Shown here: positions 1-10,876 of the stretch, one piece after another
Position numbering within the stretch: the first letter of the stretch is position 1
Layout: each line of letters opens with the position of its first letter
From: Enterobacter huaxiensis
GTDB lineage: Bacteria > Pseudomonadota > Gammaproteobacteria > Enterobacterales > Enterobacteriaceae
Reading direction: 5' to 3'
Assembly: GCF_003594935.2 (NCBI RefSeq)
Contig: NZ_CP043342.1
Span: forward strand, 3,658,001 to 3,722,000
Length of the DNA stretch: 64,000 nt
Translations under genes and position numbers: made by a program
Notes under the pieces: model-generated
Databases searched by the model: none
The model's input: only the letters and a program-made list of their open reading frames with translations
Told to the model about the DNA's origin: nothing

Positions 1-837
1 AAGTAACGCCAGACGCCGACGGGCGCTTAATACGCTTCCACAGGGAAACTGATGCGACGGTGAGGTGAAGATAAACGAGGGAGGCGAAACCTGTCTCCCT
101 TCCCAGTTCATACCTTCGTCATCCACCGGCATGCCGTACATGGTTAAGCCGGATTTCGCAAACGCGCTTTTTGCTCCCGCGTATCCGGGATCTTCAATCC
201 ATACAGCGTCACCCGGCTCGCTCAGCAGCTGTGTACAGAGGTTAACCCCTTCCAGCGCACCCTCGGTAATCACAATCTGGCTGGCGTCACAGTCTATCCC
301 GCGCGACAGCGCAAGATGGCGGGCTATCGCCCTTCGCAGAGACGGCTCTCCCGCAGGGTCTCCGTAGCCCAGTAGCGCACTTCCCTCTTCACGCAGCACG
401 CGATCGAACAAGCGCCGCCACAGCGGCAGGGGAAAATAGTTAATCGCAGGCGTGCCGGGCGTAAAAGCCGGAACGGGCGTACCTCTCGGGGTCGGAGCAG
501 GCAGAAGTGCTACCCGTTTTGCAAGCGAGACGGTCAGTTCAGGAAAAGCCTGCTGCCTGGCCCTGCGCGCCAGCTGCGCCACGCGCGTCCCCTGTCGGCT
601 GCGCAGTAAATACCCTTCAAGCGTGAGCTGTTCCAGCGCGGCGTTAACGGTATTCCGAGAAACGAAAAGCTGCTGCGCAATGATGCGGGATCCCGGTAAG
701 CGACTTTCAGCCTGCAATCGTTCCTGCAGGATCATCTCCCTCAGGGCAAGATAAAGCGTGCGCTGGAGGCTCTCCTCCTCACGCTTGTTCAGTGCGGCAT
801 TTAACAGGGCATAAAATTCATCGCCGGGTATATTCAT
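1..837 (-). CDS. MocR-type transcriptional regulator, cut by left edge
   Basis: A GntR-type winged helix fused to a fold-type I aminotransferase-like domain, the MocR/PdxR architecture, read from 279 in-frame codons before the sequence runs out. The DNA-binding part lies at about residues 20-85, with LPGSRIIAQQ and VSRNTVNAAL. The aminotransferase part begins near residue 120 with INYFPLPLWRRL and LLGYGDPAGEPSLRRAI, and shows WIEDPGYPGAKS and FTSPSHQFPCG. MocR proteins bind PLP and respond to amino acids or vitamin B6. The PLP lysine would lie beyond the edge. The ATG is preceded by GGAGG at good spacing. It is divergent from the acetyltransferase gene, which is a candidate target. The ligand is unknown. 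Confidence 0.88.
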   Translation of the reverse strand, partial: MNIPGDEFYALLNAALNKREEESLQRTLYLALREMILQERLQAESRLPGSRIIAQQLFVSRNTVNAALEQLTLEGYLLRSRQGTRVAQLARRARQQAFPELTVSLAKRVALLPAPTPRGTPVPAFTPGTPAINYFPLPLWRRLFDRVLREEGSALLGYGDPAGEPSLRRAIARHLALSRGIDCDASQIVITEGALEGVNLCTQLLSEPGDAVWIEDPGYAGAKSAFAKSGLTMYGMPVDDEGMNWEGRQVSPPSFIFTSPSHQFPCGSVLSARRRLALL

Positions 838-847
838 ATTCGCCTCC

Positions 848-894
848 GTGGTACCACAAGAACATACTTCACTGGATCTTCTTAAGGAACCAGT
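848..894. promoter_or_regulatory. Divergent intergenic inverted repeats
   Basis: The 101 bases between the MocR gene and the acetyltransferase gene hold a perfect 10-bp palindrome GTGGTACCAC (848-857) and a looser pair ACTGG (871-875) / CCAGT (890-894). They are candidate MocR binding sites by position only; no known MocR consensus was matched. Confidence 0.3.
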
Positions 895-938
895 AATTAC
901 TTAATCTTGGATTTCATTGCACCGACATGGAAATTAAG

Positions 939-1649
939 ATGAATACATTCAATCAGTTTGGGCAGCCCGTTGGCGAAGCGCTTATCGACTGGCAGCCGCG
1001 CCAGCCGCCTTCGCGCGTAACGCTAAAGGGCCGCTATTGTTACCTTGAACCTCTGCGCGTCGATCATGCGGACGCCCTGTTCCGTGCCTATCATCTGGCA
1101 GAAGACACCCGCAGCTGGACATGGCTGCTGCGCGAGCCGGACGCAACGGCGGCCGATTTTTCCCAGTGGGTCGCGGGCGTAAGCGATCTCCCCGACCCCA
1201 TGCATTTCACCGTATTCGATAACCAGACCCACTCTCCGGTGGGAACCCTGGCGCTGATGCGCATTGATCCTAAAAATGGCGTGGTGGAAGTCGGCCATGT
1301 GCATTTCTCGCCGCTGTTAAGCCGCACGCCGATGTCCACGGAAGCGCAATATCTTCTGATGCAGTACGTCTTCGACACGCTGGGGTACAGGCGCTATGAG
1401 TGGAAGTGCAATAGCCTGAATGAACCCTCACGCAGGGCCGCGCTGCGTCTCGGCTTTCAGTATGAAGGGCGCTTTCGCCAGGCGCTGGTCATAAAAGGCC
1501 ATAACCGGGATACCGACTGGTTTTCGATCATCGACGCAGAGTGGCCAGCGCTGGCCAAGGCGTTTGAGAACTGGCTTGCCACCGACAATTTTACCGCCGA
1601 TGGCACGCAGAGAAGATCCCTGGAAAGTTGGCGTAAGACCGGCTTTTAG
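939..1649 (+). CDS. GNAT-family N-acetyltransferase, RimJ/RimL-like
   Basis: 236-residue acetyl-CoA-dependent acyltransferase of the RimJ/RimL type, the group that modifies protein N-termini or small amines. The central fold spans about residues 30-195. The C-terminal acetyl-CoA region reads [20 protein letters not shown], typical of the family. The start at 939 is preferred over the in-frame ATG at 927 because GGA lies 7 nt before 939, while nothing resembling a ribosome site precedes 927. The last bases overlap the end of convergent rpmJ2 by 4 nt. It faces the MocR regulator, so control by that protein is plausible. The substrate cannot be read from sequence. Confidence 0.85.
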   Translation: MNTFNQFGQPVGEALIDWQPRQPPSRVTLKGRYCYLEPLRVDHADALFRAYHLAEDTRSWTWLLREPDATAADFSQWVAGVSDLPDPMHFTVFDNQTHSPVGTLALMRIDPKNGVVEVGHVHFSPLLSRTPMSTEAQYLLMQYVFDTLGYRRYEWKCNSLNEPSRRAALRLGFQYEGRFRQALVIKGHNRDTDWFSIIDAEWPALAKAFENWLATDNFTADGTQRRSLESWRKTGF

Positions 1650-1786
1650 CGTCTTTTTTTACGACCCTGGACGGCTTTAAAGCGTGGATTGGATTTACAG
1701 ATGACGTACAGACGCCCTTTGCGTTTGACTATCTGGCAATCCGGGTGGCGCTGCTTCGCGCTGCGCAGTGAGTTAAGCACCTGCAT
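1646..1786 (-). CDS. rpmJ2: Alternative 50S ribosomal protein L36 (zinc-independent paralogue)
   Basis: 46-residue protein, [20 protein letters not shown] then [20 protein letters not shown], matching E. coli YkgO. Primary L36 coordinates zinc through four Cys/His ligands; this paralogue lacks the full set and replaces L36 when zinc is scarce, so zinc-bearing copies can be recycled. The ATG is 2 nt downstream of the rpmE2 stop, so the two form one operon, presumably driven by the Zur box upstream of rpmE2. The stop overlaps the convergent acetyltransferase gene by 4 nt. Confidence 0.93.
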   Translation of the reverse strand: MQVLNSLRSAKQRHPDCQIVKRKGRLYVICKSNPRFKAVQGRKKRR

Positions 1787-1788
1787 GA

Positions 1789-2049
1789 TTAACCTCGCTT
1801 CGCATTAATAAAGCCGCCAAAACGCTTGCGGAAGCGCGCCGCGCTGCCGTCCGTGGAGAACGTTTTCTGCTTACCGGTATAGAACGGATGCGATTTTGAA
1901 GAAACCTCGATGGTGATGTACGGATACGTTTCACCGTCGAGCGTAATTTCACGGTCCGTTTTAATCGTTGAACCGACTTTAAAGTATTCATTTGCACTGG
2001 TGTCGTGAAACACCACGGTGCGATAGGCTGGGTGAATATCAGGCTTCAT
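1789..2049 (-). CDS. rpmE2: Alternative 50S ribosomal protein L31 type B (zinc-independent)
   Basis: 86-residue type B L31 (E. coli YkgM). It begins [16 protein letters not shown] and carries [19 protein letters not shown], the shared L31 core, but has no CxxC zinc ligands, so it can replace zinc-binding L31 during zinc starvation. The frame is open upstream to 2187, but the conserved start and the Zur palindrome 16-36 nt before 2049 fix the start there. It is the first gene of rpmE2-rpmJ2. In E. coli this pair is elsewhere on the chromosome. Confidence 0.95.
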   Translation of the reverse strand: MKPDIHPAYRTVVFHDTSANEYFKVGSTIKTDREITLDGETYPYITIEVSSKSHPFYTGKQKTFSTDGSAARFRKRFGGFINAKRG

Positions 2050-2064
2050 AATAGACTCTTTATG

Positions 2065-2085
2065 TTTTGTTATAACATAACAAAA
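2065..2085. promoter_or_regulatory. Zur box upstream of rpmE2
   Basis: Two perfect 9-bp arms, TTTTGTTAT and ATAACAAAA, separated by 3 nt. The core agrees with the known enterobacterial Zur operator (TGTTATA..TATAACA type). It sits 16-36 nt upstream of rpmE2, overlapping the expected promoter, as needed for zinc-dependent repression. Confidence 0.75.
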
Positions 2086-2283
2086 ATAATATCCGAGCCT
2101 TGCTGCAAAAACAACCCCTCGGCGGGTATCCCAAACCCGAAATTTTTTCTGATTTCCCCCTGCACAAACGAATTCTAAGACTTTCACATGCTATAACTAT
2201 ATCATTTCGCAATAAAATCTTTCTCCACTGGCGAGCAAACTCTGTGCCCCCGGGAGCGGGCATCTGAGGAAGGAAACGGCTGC

Positions 2284-3849
2284 ATGAGAACCCGACATCT
2301 GGTTAGCCTGGTCACAGGCATACTGATCTTTTCTGTGCTGGTACCGATTTGCCTCAGTATCTGGCTGGCACATCGCCAGGCTGAAGATAAATTTGTAGAT
2401 GCGCTGGATAACTATGCCTCGCGGGTGCTCTTACGCTCAGACCGGGTTGTCGATCAGGCCAAGGAAGCGCTCACTCAGCTGCAAAGATTTGAAGGGGGTC
2501 CCTGCAGCCACCTGCACCTACGGGAAATGCGCAGGGTCGCCTTCTCGTGGCGTTATGTTCAGGAAGTGATCTATATCGACAACCTGAAGCCGCTCTGTTC
2601 TTCTCTGGAACAGGCCAGCAACGCTCCGGCCTTTCCGCCCCCCATGCGCATTACCGAAGATGGTTACAGCGCGTGGATCACCCCGCAAAACGATCTGGGC
2701 TTTAACCGCTACATGGCCGTTCTGGGAAAAGGCCACTACCTGGTCATGATAGATCCCGCCTCGCTGGTGGACGTGATCCCCTTCGGCGAGATTGCGATGG
2801 AAGCGGCGCTGGTGGGCAGCGCGACCCATCTTGTTTTCGCCAGCAGCAATAGGCTTGATCCGCATATCCGCGACCTCATCAAGGATCGGGAAAACACAAG
2901 CATTCAATACAACGGGTCAATGTACATACTGAAGCCCGTTCCTGAGCTGGGGTTCAACGTCGTGGCGTGGGCATCGTTAAAACCGCTGGCGGAAACCTGG
3001 CATCAGCAGCTCCTCTTCTGGCTACCCTTTGGCATATTGATTAGCCTGGTCGCTGCGCTCTTTGTCCTGCGGATCCTTCGCCGCATTCAGTCCCCCCGCA
3101 ACCGGCTGATGGATGCGATAAACAGCCGGGAGATTGTGGTTCACTATCAACCCATCGTTGAGCTCAGCAGTGGAAAACTGGTGGGGGCAGAAGCGCTGGC
3201 GCGCTGGCCGCAGCCGGACGGAAGCAGCCTGTCTCCCGACATATTTGTCTCCCTGGCTGAGCAAACGGGACTGATCTCAGACCTGACCCGGCTCATCATC
3301 GAAAAAGTGTTCGAGGATATGGGCAGCTGGCTGCACCTGCATCCCGATCAGCATGTTTCCATTAACCTCGCGCCCGCGGATCTCATCTCCGGCAAACTGC
3401 CGCCGCTGTTAAGCCGGCTCCTGAACCACTGGCAGGTTCAGCCTCAGCAAATCGCCCTTGAGCTAACCGAGCGCGGCTTTGCCGATCCGAAAATCAGCGC
3501 GCCGGCCATCGCCGCATTCCGGCGCGCCGGCCATGCCGTCTACATCGATGATTTCGGAACCGGCTATTCCAGCCTCAGCTACCTGCAGGATCTGGACGTG
3601 GATACGCTGAAAATTGATAAATCCTTCGTGGATGCGCTGGAGTATAAGAACGTGACGCCGCACATCATCGAAATGGCGAAATCACTCAATCTGGCAATGG
3701 TCGCCGAAGGGATCGAAACGGAAGGTCAGCTGGCCTGGCTGCATCGCCACGGCGTGCAGTACGGTCAGGGCTGGTTCTACAGCAAGGCGCTGCCAAAAGT
3801 GGAGTTTATTCTCTGGGCCGATAATAACCTTGAGACGAACGCGGGCTAG
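2284..3849 (+). CDS. pdeB: c-di-GMP phosphodiesterase with CSS and EAL domains
   Basis: 521-residue inner-membrane protein that hydrolyses cyclic di-GMP to pGpG, orthologous to E. coli PdeB (YlaB). TM helices lie at about 7-29 and 241-264. Between them is a periplasmic CSS-motif sensor with Cys74 and Cys105-Ser-Ser; in this family the cysteines form a DsbA-made disulfide that restrains activity. The EAL domain covers about 275-510, with EAL at 303-305, Asp422-Asp423 in DDFGTGYSSL, Lys446 and Glu475, so it looks catalytically intact. There is no GGDEF domain. It is convergent with lacZ; in E. coli the neighbour on that side is ybaA-ffs. Confidence 0.93.
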   Translation: MRTRHLVSLVTGILIFSVLVPICLSIWLAHRQAEDKFVDALDNYASRVLLRSDRVVDQAKEALTQLQRFEGGPCSHLHLREMRRVAFSWRYVQEVIYIDNLKPLCSSLEQASNAPAFPPPMRITEDGYSAWITPQNDLGFNRYMAVLGKGHYLVMIDPASLVDVIPFGEIAMEAALVGSATHLVFASSNRLDPHIRDLIKDRENTSIQYNGSMYILKPVPELGFNVVAWASLKPLAETWHQQLLFWLPFGILISLVAALFVLRILRRIQSPRNRLMDAINSREIVVHYQPIVELSSGKLVGAEALARWPQPDGSSLSPDIFVSLAEQTGLISDLTRLIIEKVFEDMGSWLHLHPDQHVSINLAPADLISGKLPPLLSRLLNHWQVQPQQIALELTERGFADPKISAPAIAAFRRAGHAVYIDDFGTGYSSLSYLQDLDVDTLKIDKSFVDALEYKNVTPHIIEMAKSLNLAMVAEGIETEGQLAWLHRHGVQYGQGWFYSKALPKVEFILWADNNLETNAG

Positions 3850-3856
3850 CCCCGCA

Positions 3857-3881
3857 GTGCGGCCGCAGAGCGTGGCCGCAC
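3857..3881. terminator. Hairpin between convergent pdeB and lacZ
   Basis: GTGCGGCC and GGCCGCAC form a perfect 8-bp stem around a 9-nt loop in the 43-nt gap between pdeB and lacZ. No U-tract follows on either strand, so it may be a weak bidirectional terminator or an mRNA 3' end stabiliser. Confidence 0.45.
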
Positions 3882-3892
3882 CGTCGGGACGA

Positions 3893-7009
<3,117 letters not shown>

Positions 7010-7014
7010 TAGCC

Positions 7015-7076
7015 AACATGCCCTGGTGAACCACGCGGGTAAAGCGTTCGATCTCTTAACAGCGAGTCAGATCACA
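7015..7076 (-). promoter_or_regulatory. lacZ promoter with CRP site
   Basis: On the minus strand: a CRP-like site TGTGATCTGACTCGCT (7076-7061; one perfect TGTGA half), then -35 TTTACC (7043-7038), 17 nt, and -10 CATGTT (7020-7015). E. coli lac has TTTACA, 18 nt and TATGTT, so the layout is conserved. The weak hexamers imply CRP dependence. Confidence 0.72.
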
Positions 7077-7082
7077 AAAGAA

Positions 7083-8153
7083 TCACCCCCGCGCGAGCTG
7101 CTCCGCCAGCAGCGCGAGGCTTTTGAGCCGCTGCGCCAGATCTTCACGATCCGCCTGCTGCGGCGTGCACGGCGCCGTGGAGTGACGGGCGACCAGCGTG
7201 ACGGGAAGCTGCACTTGCCAGTGCTTTTCACCGCGAGTCGGTGCCAGCAGCCATTCCACGCTTCGCTCGCCTGCCTCGCGAAACGCCTGTCGAACCGTGG
7301 TCAGCGGCGGGGAAAACCAGGCGCTGTCCGCCGTATCGTCAAAGCCAACTACCGAGATTTGACCGGGAACCGCAATCCCCTTCTCCGCGCAGGCGCGCAT
7401 GACGCCCAGCGCCATTTGATCGTTCGCCACGAGGATCGCCTCGGGTATTTTTGCGCCTGCCAGCAGCTGATGCCCTTTTTCATAGCCTGAGGCGGCGCTC
7501 CAGTTGCCGTGCGCTTCTCCAGCGGGCTCAAGCCCCGCCTGAGCCAGGGCGTTTTTCCACCCCGTCAGGCGCGCTCGCGCAGAAACCGAACTTTCCGGGC
7601 CGCTGAGCAGCGCAATGCGCCTGTGCCCCAAAGAAAGCACATGCTCAGCGCCCAGGCGGGCACCCTGTTCCGCATCGAATACGAGGCTATTCACCTGCGC
7701 GGAACCGGAAACATCGAGAAAGAGGATCGGGACGGGCGAAGCCAGTGATGCCAGCCGTTCCGCCTGCGCATCGTCCAGCGGCACATTCACCAGCAGGGCT
7801 TCCACCCGCTGGGCCAGCAGCTCTTGCAGGGCGGCCTGGCACCGATCCGGCTGCTCAACCATAGAGATCAGCACGCTCGCCCCCTGCTCAACCGTGCGGG
7901 ATTTCACGACGGAGGCGATTTGCGACGGAGCATGCAGGGCAAGATCGGTGGTTATCAGCCCCAGCGTGCGGGTACGTTTACCGGCCAGCTGCTGTGCCCC
8001 GCGGTTTGGCACATAGTGCAGTTCCGCCATGGCCCGCTGGACCTTTTCCCGCGTCCGGGCGGAGACATGCTCCGCATCGTTAATCACGCGGGAAACGGTC
8101 TGATAGGAAACGCCGGCAGCGCGGGCAACGTCATAAAGAGTGATAGCTTTCAT
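7083..8153 (-). CDS. lacI: Lactose operon repressor
   Basis: 356-residue LacI-family repressor (E. coli 360). The helix-turn-helix is at residues 4-25, LYDVARAAGVSYQTVSRVIN, nearly identical to E. coli LacI. It is followed by the hinge, a periplasmic-binding-protein core (ALLVNVPL, VNSLVFD, LVANDQMALGVM, VVGFDDTADSAW) and a Leu-rich C-terminal tail (LAQRLKSLALLAEQLARG) like the E. coli tetramerisation helix, suggesting it can bridge two operators. The start MKAITLYDVA at 8153 matches E. coli MKPVTLYDVA; an in-frame GTG at 8168 is less likely. Same strand and directly upstream of lacZ. Confidence 0.95.
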   Translation of the reverse strand: MKAITLYDVARAAGVSYQTVSRVINDAEHVSARTREKVQRAMAELHYVPNRGAQQLAGKRTRTLGLITTDLALHAPSQIASVVKSRTVEQGASVLISMVEQPDRCQAALQELLAQRVEALLVNVPLDDAQAERLASLASPVPILFLDVSGSAQVNSLVFDAEQGARLGAEHVLSLGHRRIALLSGPESSVSARARLTGWKNALAQAGLEPAGEAHGNWSAASGYEKGHQLLAGAKIPEAILVANDQMALGVMRACAEKGIAVPGQISVVGFDDTADSAWFSPPLTTVRQAFREAGERSVEWLLAPTRGEKHWQVQLPVTLVARHSTAPCTPQQADREDLAQRLKSLALLAEQLARG

Positions 8154-8212
8154 GTGTCCAGGCTTCACGAAAAGAGATACCGCTATTCTGGCATACCTGT
8201 GCGATGAATACC

Positions 8213-8227
8213 TGTGAGCGCTTCGCA
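8213..8227. promoter_or_regulatory. Second lac operator, upstream of lacI
   Basis: TGTGAGCGCTTCGCA is identical over 15 bp to the lacZ-proximal operator core, in the opposite orientation on the window. It lies 60 nt before the lacI start and 3 nt after the stop of the upstream membrane-protein gene, so it falls in the lacI promoter region. It is likely to serve autoregulation and looping with the first operator. Confidence 0.7.
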
Positions 8228-8230
8228 GAA

Positions 8231-8842
8231 TTAAACAATTTGCTCAGGCTGGGGTATCTTCTGCACGGCGGGCTTATGGCGGAACCACGGCAGGCAGATT
8301 TGGATCATTGGGCCGATGGTCAGGGCGTAGACTACCGTCCCCACGCCGAACGAACCGCCGAGAATACAGCCGATAATTAACACGCTCACCTCGATGCCGG
8401 TCCGCACGCTGCGAATCGACCATCCCAGGCGAGCATGGATACCCGTCATCAGGCCGTCTCGCGGGCCTGCCCCAAAGCCCGCGCCAATATACATGCCCGT
8501 TGCAACGGCGTTCACCACAATGCCGGAGAGCAGGAGGGTGATGCGAACCGGTAGAGAGGTCAGCTCGGGGATCAGCGCCATGGACGCATCTGCCGCCAGG
8601 CCGATACAAATCACGTTACTGATGGTACCGAGACCGGGAAGTTGACGCAGCGGTATCCACAGCAACAGCACCGCCGCGCCGGTCAAAATAATCACCGTTC
8701 CGATACTCATCCCCAGCTGCAGCGCCACGCCAAGGTGAAAAACGTCCCACGGATCGACACCCAGATCCGAACGAATAAACATCGCGGTTGACAGGCCGTA
8801 AAGCCCTAAGCCGACATACAGTTGTACCAGACGACGCAGCAT
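8231..8842 (-). CDS. YczE-like integral membrane protein
   Basis: 203-residue polytopic membrane protein of the YczE family (COG2364 type). About five or six hydrophobic segments are visible: 5-22, 46-65, 73-91, 100-120, 150-168 and 173-190. Typical glycine-rich stretches include YVGLGLYGLSTAM, DPWDVFHLG and IGAGFGAGPRDGLM. The C-terminus is polar and cytoplasmic-looking. It is divergent from a MocR regulator, the known yczE/yczR arrangement, which suggests that regulator controls it. Transport of a small amino-type molecule is a guess; the family's function is not established. Confidence 0.85.
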   Translation of the reverse strand: MLRRLVQLYVGLGLYGLSTAMFIRSDLGVDPWDVFHLGVALQLGMSIGTVIILTGAAVLLLWIPLRQLPGLGTISNVICIGLAADASMALIPELTSLPVRITLLLSGIVVNAVATGMYIGAGFGAGPRDGLMTGIHARLGWSIRSVRTGIEVSVLIIGCILGGSFGVGTVVYALTIGPMIQICLPWFRHKPAVQKIPQPEQIV

Positions 8843-8929
8843 TTTTTATTTTCTCCGATGAACCAGACTTCCATCCTGAACGAAAATGGCTCTATGATTA
8901 ATGTCCAGTTTTCAAATAGTGGCCTGCAT

Positions 8930-10351
8930 ATGTCATCACGTCGATTCGGAAGCCAGTCTTTACTGCGCCTGCTAGGGCACTGGCAGCAAACGTCATCCCG
9001 TACCCCACTGTGGCGTCAGCTTGCCGACGCGATACGTCTCCTGATCCTGGATGGCAGGCTGGCCCTCGCGACGCGCTTGCCCGGGGAACGGGAGCTGGCT
9101 TCCGTGCTGGAGGTGAGCCGCACCACCGTCAGCAGCGCGCTGGCTCACCTGCGGGAAGAGGGATATCTGGAGAGCCGTCACGGCAGCGGCTCGCGCGTGA
9201 TCCTGCCGGATACTCGTGCCATACCGACCCTGTCAGCTGCCAGCGCGGCGCTGGATCTCTCCACTGCCGCACTCAATGCCGGGCCTGAGATCCATCAGGC
9301 TTATACCCATGCGCTCGCGACCATTCCGCAGCACCTTGTCTTGACGGGATACGATCAGCTTGGGCTGTTGGCACTGCGCGAAGCCATTGCCGCCCGCTAC
9401 ACCGCGAGGGGGCTTCCAACCCAGGCGGATGAAGTGATGGTGGTGAATGGTGCGGTCAGCGGCTTTGCGCTGGTGCTGCGGATGATGACCGGCCCGGGGG
9501 ATCGCGTGGTGGTTGACCATCCCACCTATCCACTGGCGATAGCCGCCATTCAGGGGGCGCAATGTCGGCCCGTGGGCGTGTCGTTACCGGAAAAAGGCTG
9601 GGATACGGATGGCTTTGCTGCAACCCTTGCCCAGACGGCGCCGCGCCTGGCCTACCTGATGCCGGATTTTCATAACCCAACAGGGCGCTGTATGGACCGC
9701 GCAACCCGTCAGTCCATAACCGACATCGCAGCGCAGACCCGCACCACGCTGGTTGTCGATGAAACGATGGTGGATTTGTGGTTTGACGCCCCGCCGCCCC
9801 CGCCGCTGGCCTCGTTTAACCCGCAGGCAAACGTGATAACGCTCGGCTCCGCCGGGAAAAGCTTCTGGGGCGGGCTCCGTCTTGGGTGGATCCGCGCCTC
9901 CTCGCGCACCATCGCAACGCTGACCCAGACGCGAGATACTCTTGATTTGGGATCGCCCATGCTGGAACAGCTGGCGACACAGTGGCTTATTGAAAACAGC
10001 GATACGTTCCTGCCCGCCCGGAGGAAAATGCTGAAGGAACGCCGCAACCGTTGCAGCAGGCTCTTGCAAACGCACTTCCCGGAATGGACATTTCATGAGG
10101 CTGAAGGTGGGCTTTCCTGGTGGATAGAGCTGCCCGGAATGCTGGCGACGCAGCTGGCGGCACGAGCCGAAACGCTGGGGATTAATCTGGGGACCGGCAC
10201 GCGGTTTGGGCTGTCCGGTGCGTTCGACCGCTACCTGCGCATGCCCTTCTCGCTCGACCCGGCTCAACTTGAAGAGGCGCTGATAAGAATTAAACCGCTT
10301 TGGCTGGCGCTGAATAAAAGCCCACCGGCAATTAAACGAAGCCTGGTATAA
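8930..10351 (+). CDS. MocR-type regulator divergent from yczE-like gene
   Basis: 473-residue regulator with an N-terminal GntR winged helix (about residues 25-95: LPGERELASVLEVSRTTVSS, LREEGYLESRHGSGSRV) and a complete aminotransferase-like domain. This includes YDQLGLLALREAIA, VDHPTYPLA, PDFHNPTGRCM, VVDETMVDLW and the PLP lysine in LGSAGKSFWGGLRLGW. The start is uncertain: ATGs at 8858 and 8894 are also in frame. 8930 was chosen because it gives the usual MocR length and leaves about 87 bp of divergent promoter. Pairing with a YczE-like gene identifies it as a YczR-group MocR; the effector is unknown. Confidence 0.87.
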   Translation: MSSRRFGSQSLLRLLGHWQQTSSRTPLWRQLADAIRLLILDGRLALATRLPGERELASVLEVSRTTVSSALAHLREEGYLESRHGSGSRVILPDTRAIPTLSAASAALDLSTAALNAGPEIHQAYTHALATIPQHLVLTGYDQLGLLALREAIAARYTARGLPTQADEVMVVNGAVSGFALVLRMMTGPGDRVVVDHPTYPLAIAAIQGAQCRPVGVSLPEKGWDTDGFAATLAQTAPRLAYLMPDFHNPTGRCMDRATRQSITDIAAQTRTTLVVDETMVDLWFDAPPPPPLASFNPQANVITLGSAGKSFWGGLRLGWIRASSRTIATLTQTRDTLDLGSPMLEQLATQWLIENSDTFLPARRKMLKERRNRCSRLLQTHFPEWTFHEAEGGLSWWIELPGMLATQLAARAETLGINLGTGTRFGLSGAFDRYLRMPFSLDPAQLEEALIRIKPLWLALNKSPPAIKRSLV

Positions 10352-10362
10352 TTCACATAATA

Positions 10363-10399
10363 AAAACTGCTGACTGTAACGCGTGCAGTCAGCAGTTTT
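10363..10399. terminator. Terminator after the MocR (YczR-like) gene
   Basis: Perfect 14-bp stem AAAACTGCTGACTG / CAGTCAGCAGTTTT around a 9-nt loop, with flanking A and T runs on both sides. It can work in both directions for the MocR gene and the convergent 71-residue gene. Confidence 0.85.
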
Positions 10400-10412
10400 C
10401 ATGAGGGAGGAT

Positions 10413-10628
10413 TCAGTGCTGAGGAGGAATAGGGAAACCTTTCAGTGAAATAACAAACATTTCGCCTTCTTTCTTTATTTTTGCACCGGTATCACACCAG
10501 TCAGATGCAATACGAAAGAACTCATCACTTCCTACATTCCAGCCGAGACGTACATGCTTCACGTAGCCTGAACGCAACAAATCGCAGGCTTCTTTGTAGT
10601 CACAGGCAGTTGACGGTTGTTGTTTCAT
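10413..10628 (-). CDS. Unrecognised 71-residue protein, second gene of RHH module
   Basis: Small soluble protein with no family I recognise. It has two cysteines in the N-terminal part (Cys9 and Cys15), a third in SDWCDTG, a central YVKHVRLGWNVGSDEFFRI stretch and a predicted beta-rich end (GEMFVISLKGFPI). There is no signal peptide or membrane segment. Its ATG overlaps the stop of the upstream ribbon-helix-helix gene (ATGA-type, 4 nt), so translation is probably coupled. That arrangement fits a partner of the DNA-binding protein, for example a toxin or anti-repressor, but no toxin-family motif is visible. Codon use is more AT-rich than the neighbours, suggesting acquisition. Confidence 0.68.
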   Translation of the reverse strand: MKQQPSTACDYKEACDLLRSGYVKHVRLGWNVGSDEFFRIASDWCDTGAKIKKEGEMFVISLKGFPIPPQH

Positions 10629-10876
10629 TTTCTCTTCTTCAGAATTTTACGTAATGCTTTGATTTCTTTAGGAGTAAATGGAGATACGCTCTCTTCTTCC
10701 GTATGCTGATTATCGATATCCTCTTCCGATACTCCCGCCTCTTCTACTGCTTCAAATGCCAGCAGCAGCAGTTTCTCTGTGGTCACGCTTAAATTCTCAT
10801 TATTCACTTCGGCATAGTGGCGAAGTCTTTCTTTAAGCGCTTCATCAATTTTAACGTTTAGTACCGCAGTGGCCAT
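10625..10876 (-). CDS. Ribbon-helix-helix DNA-binding protein
   Basis: 83-residue protein. Residues 2-45 (TAVLNVKIDEALKERLRHYA, then LSVTTEKLLLLAF) have the short beta strand plus two helices of a CopG/Arc-type ribbon-helix-helix fold, as found in antitoxins and small repressors. An acidic linker (VSEEDIDNQHTEEES) and a basic end (KEIKALRKILKKRK) follow. The start at 10876 is supported by GGGAA about 10 nt upstream; an in-frame GTG at 10885 overlaps that ribosome site. It overlaps the next gene by 4 nt. Base composition is AT-rich relative to the surroundings. It is likely autoregulatory. Confidence 0.7.
   Translation of the reverse strand: MATAVLNVKIDEALKERLRHYAEVNNENLSVTTEKLLLLAFEAVEEAGVSEEDIDNQHTEEESVSPFTPKEIKALRKILKKRK

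Noticed and set aside
2060..2263. Open frame upstream of rpmE2 on the minus strand
   Set aside because: It covers the Zur palindrome and promoter region and has no recognisable protein features.
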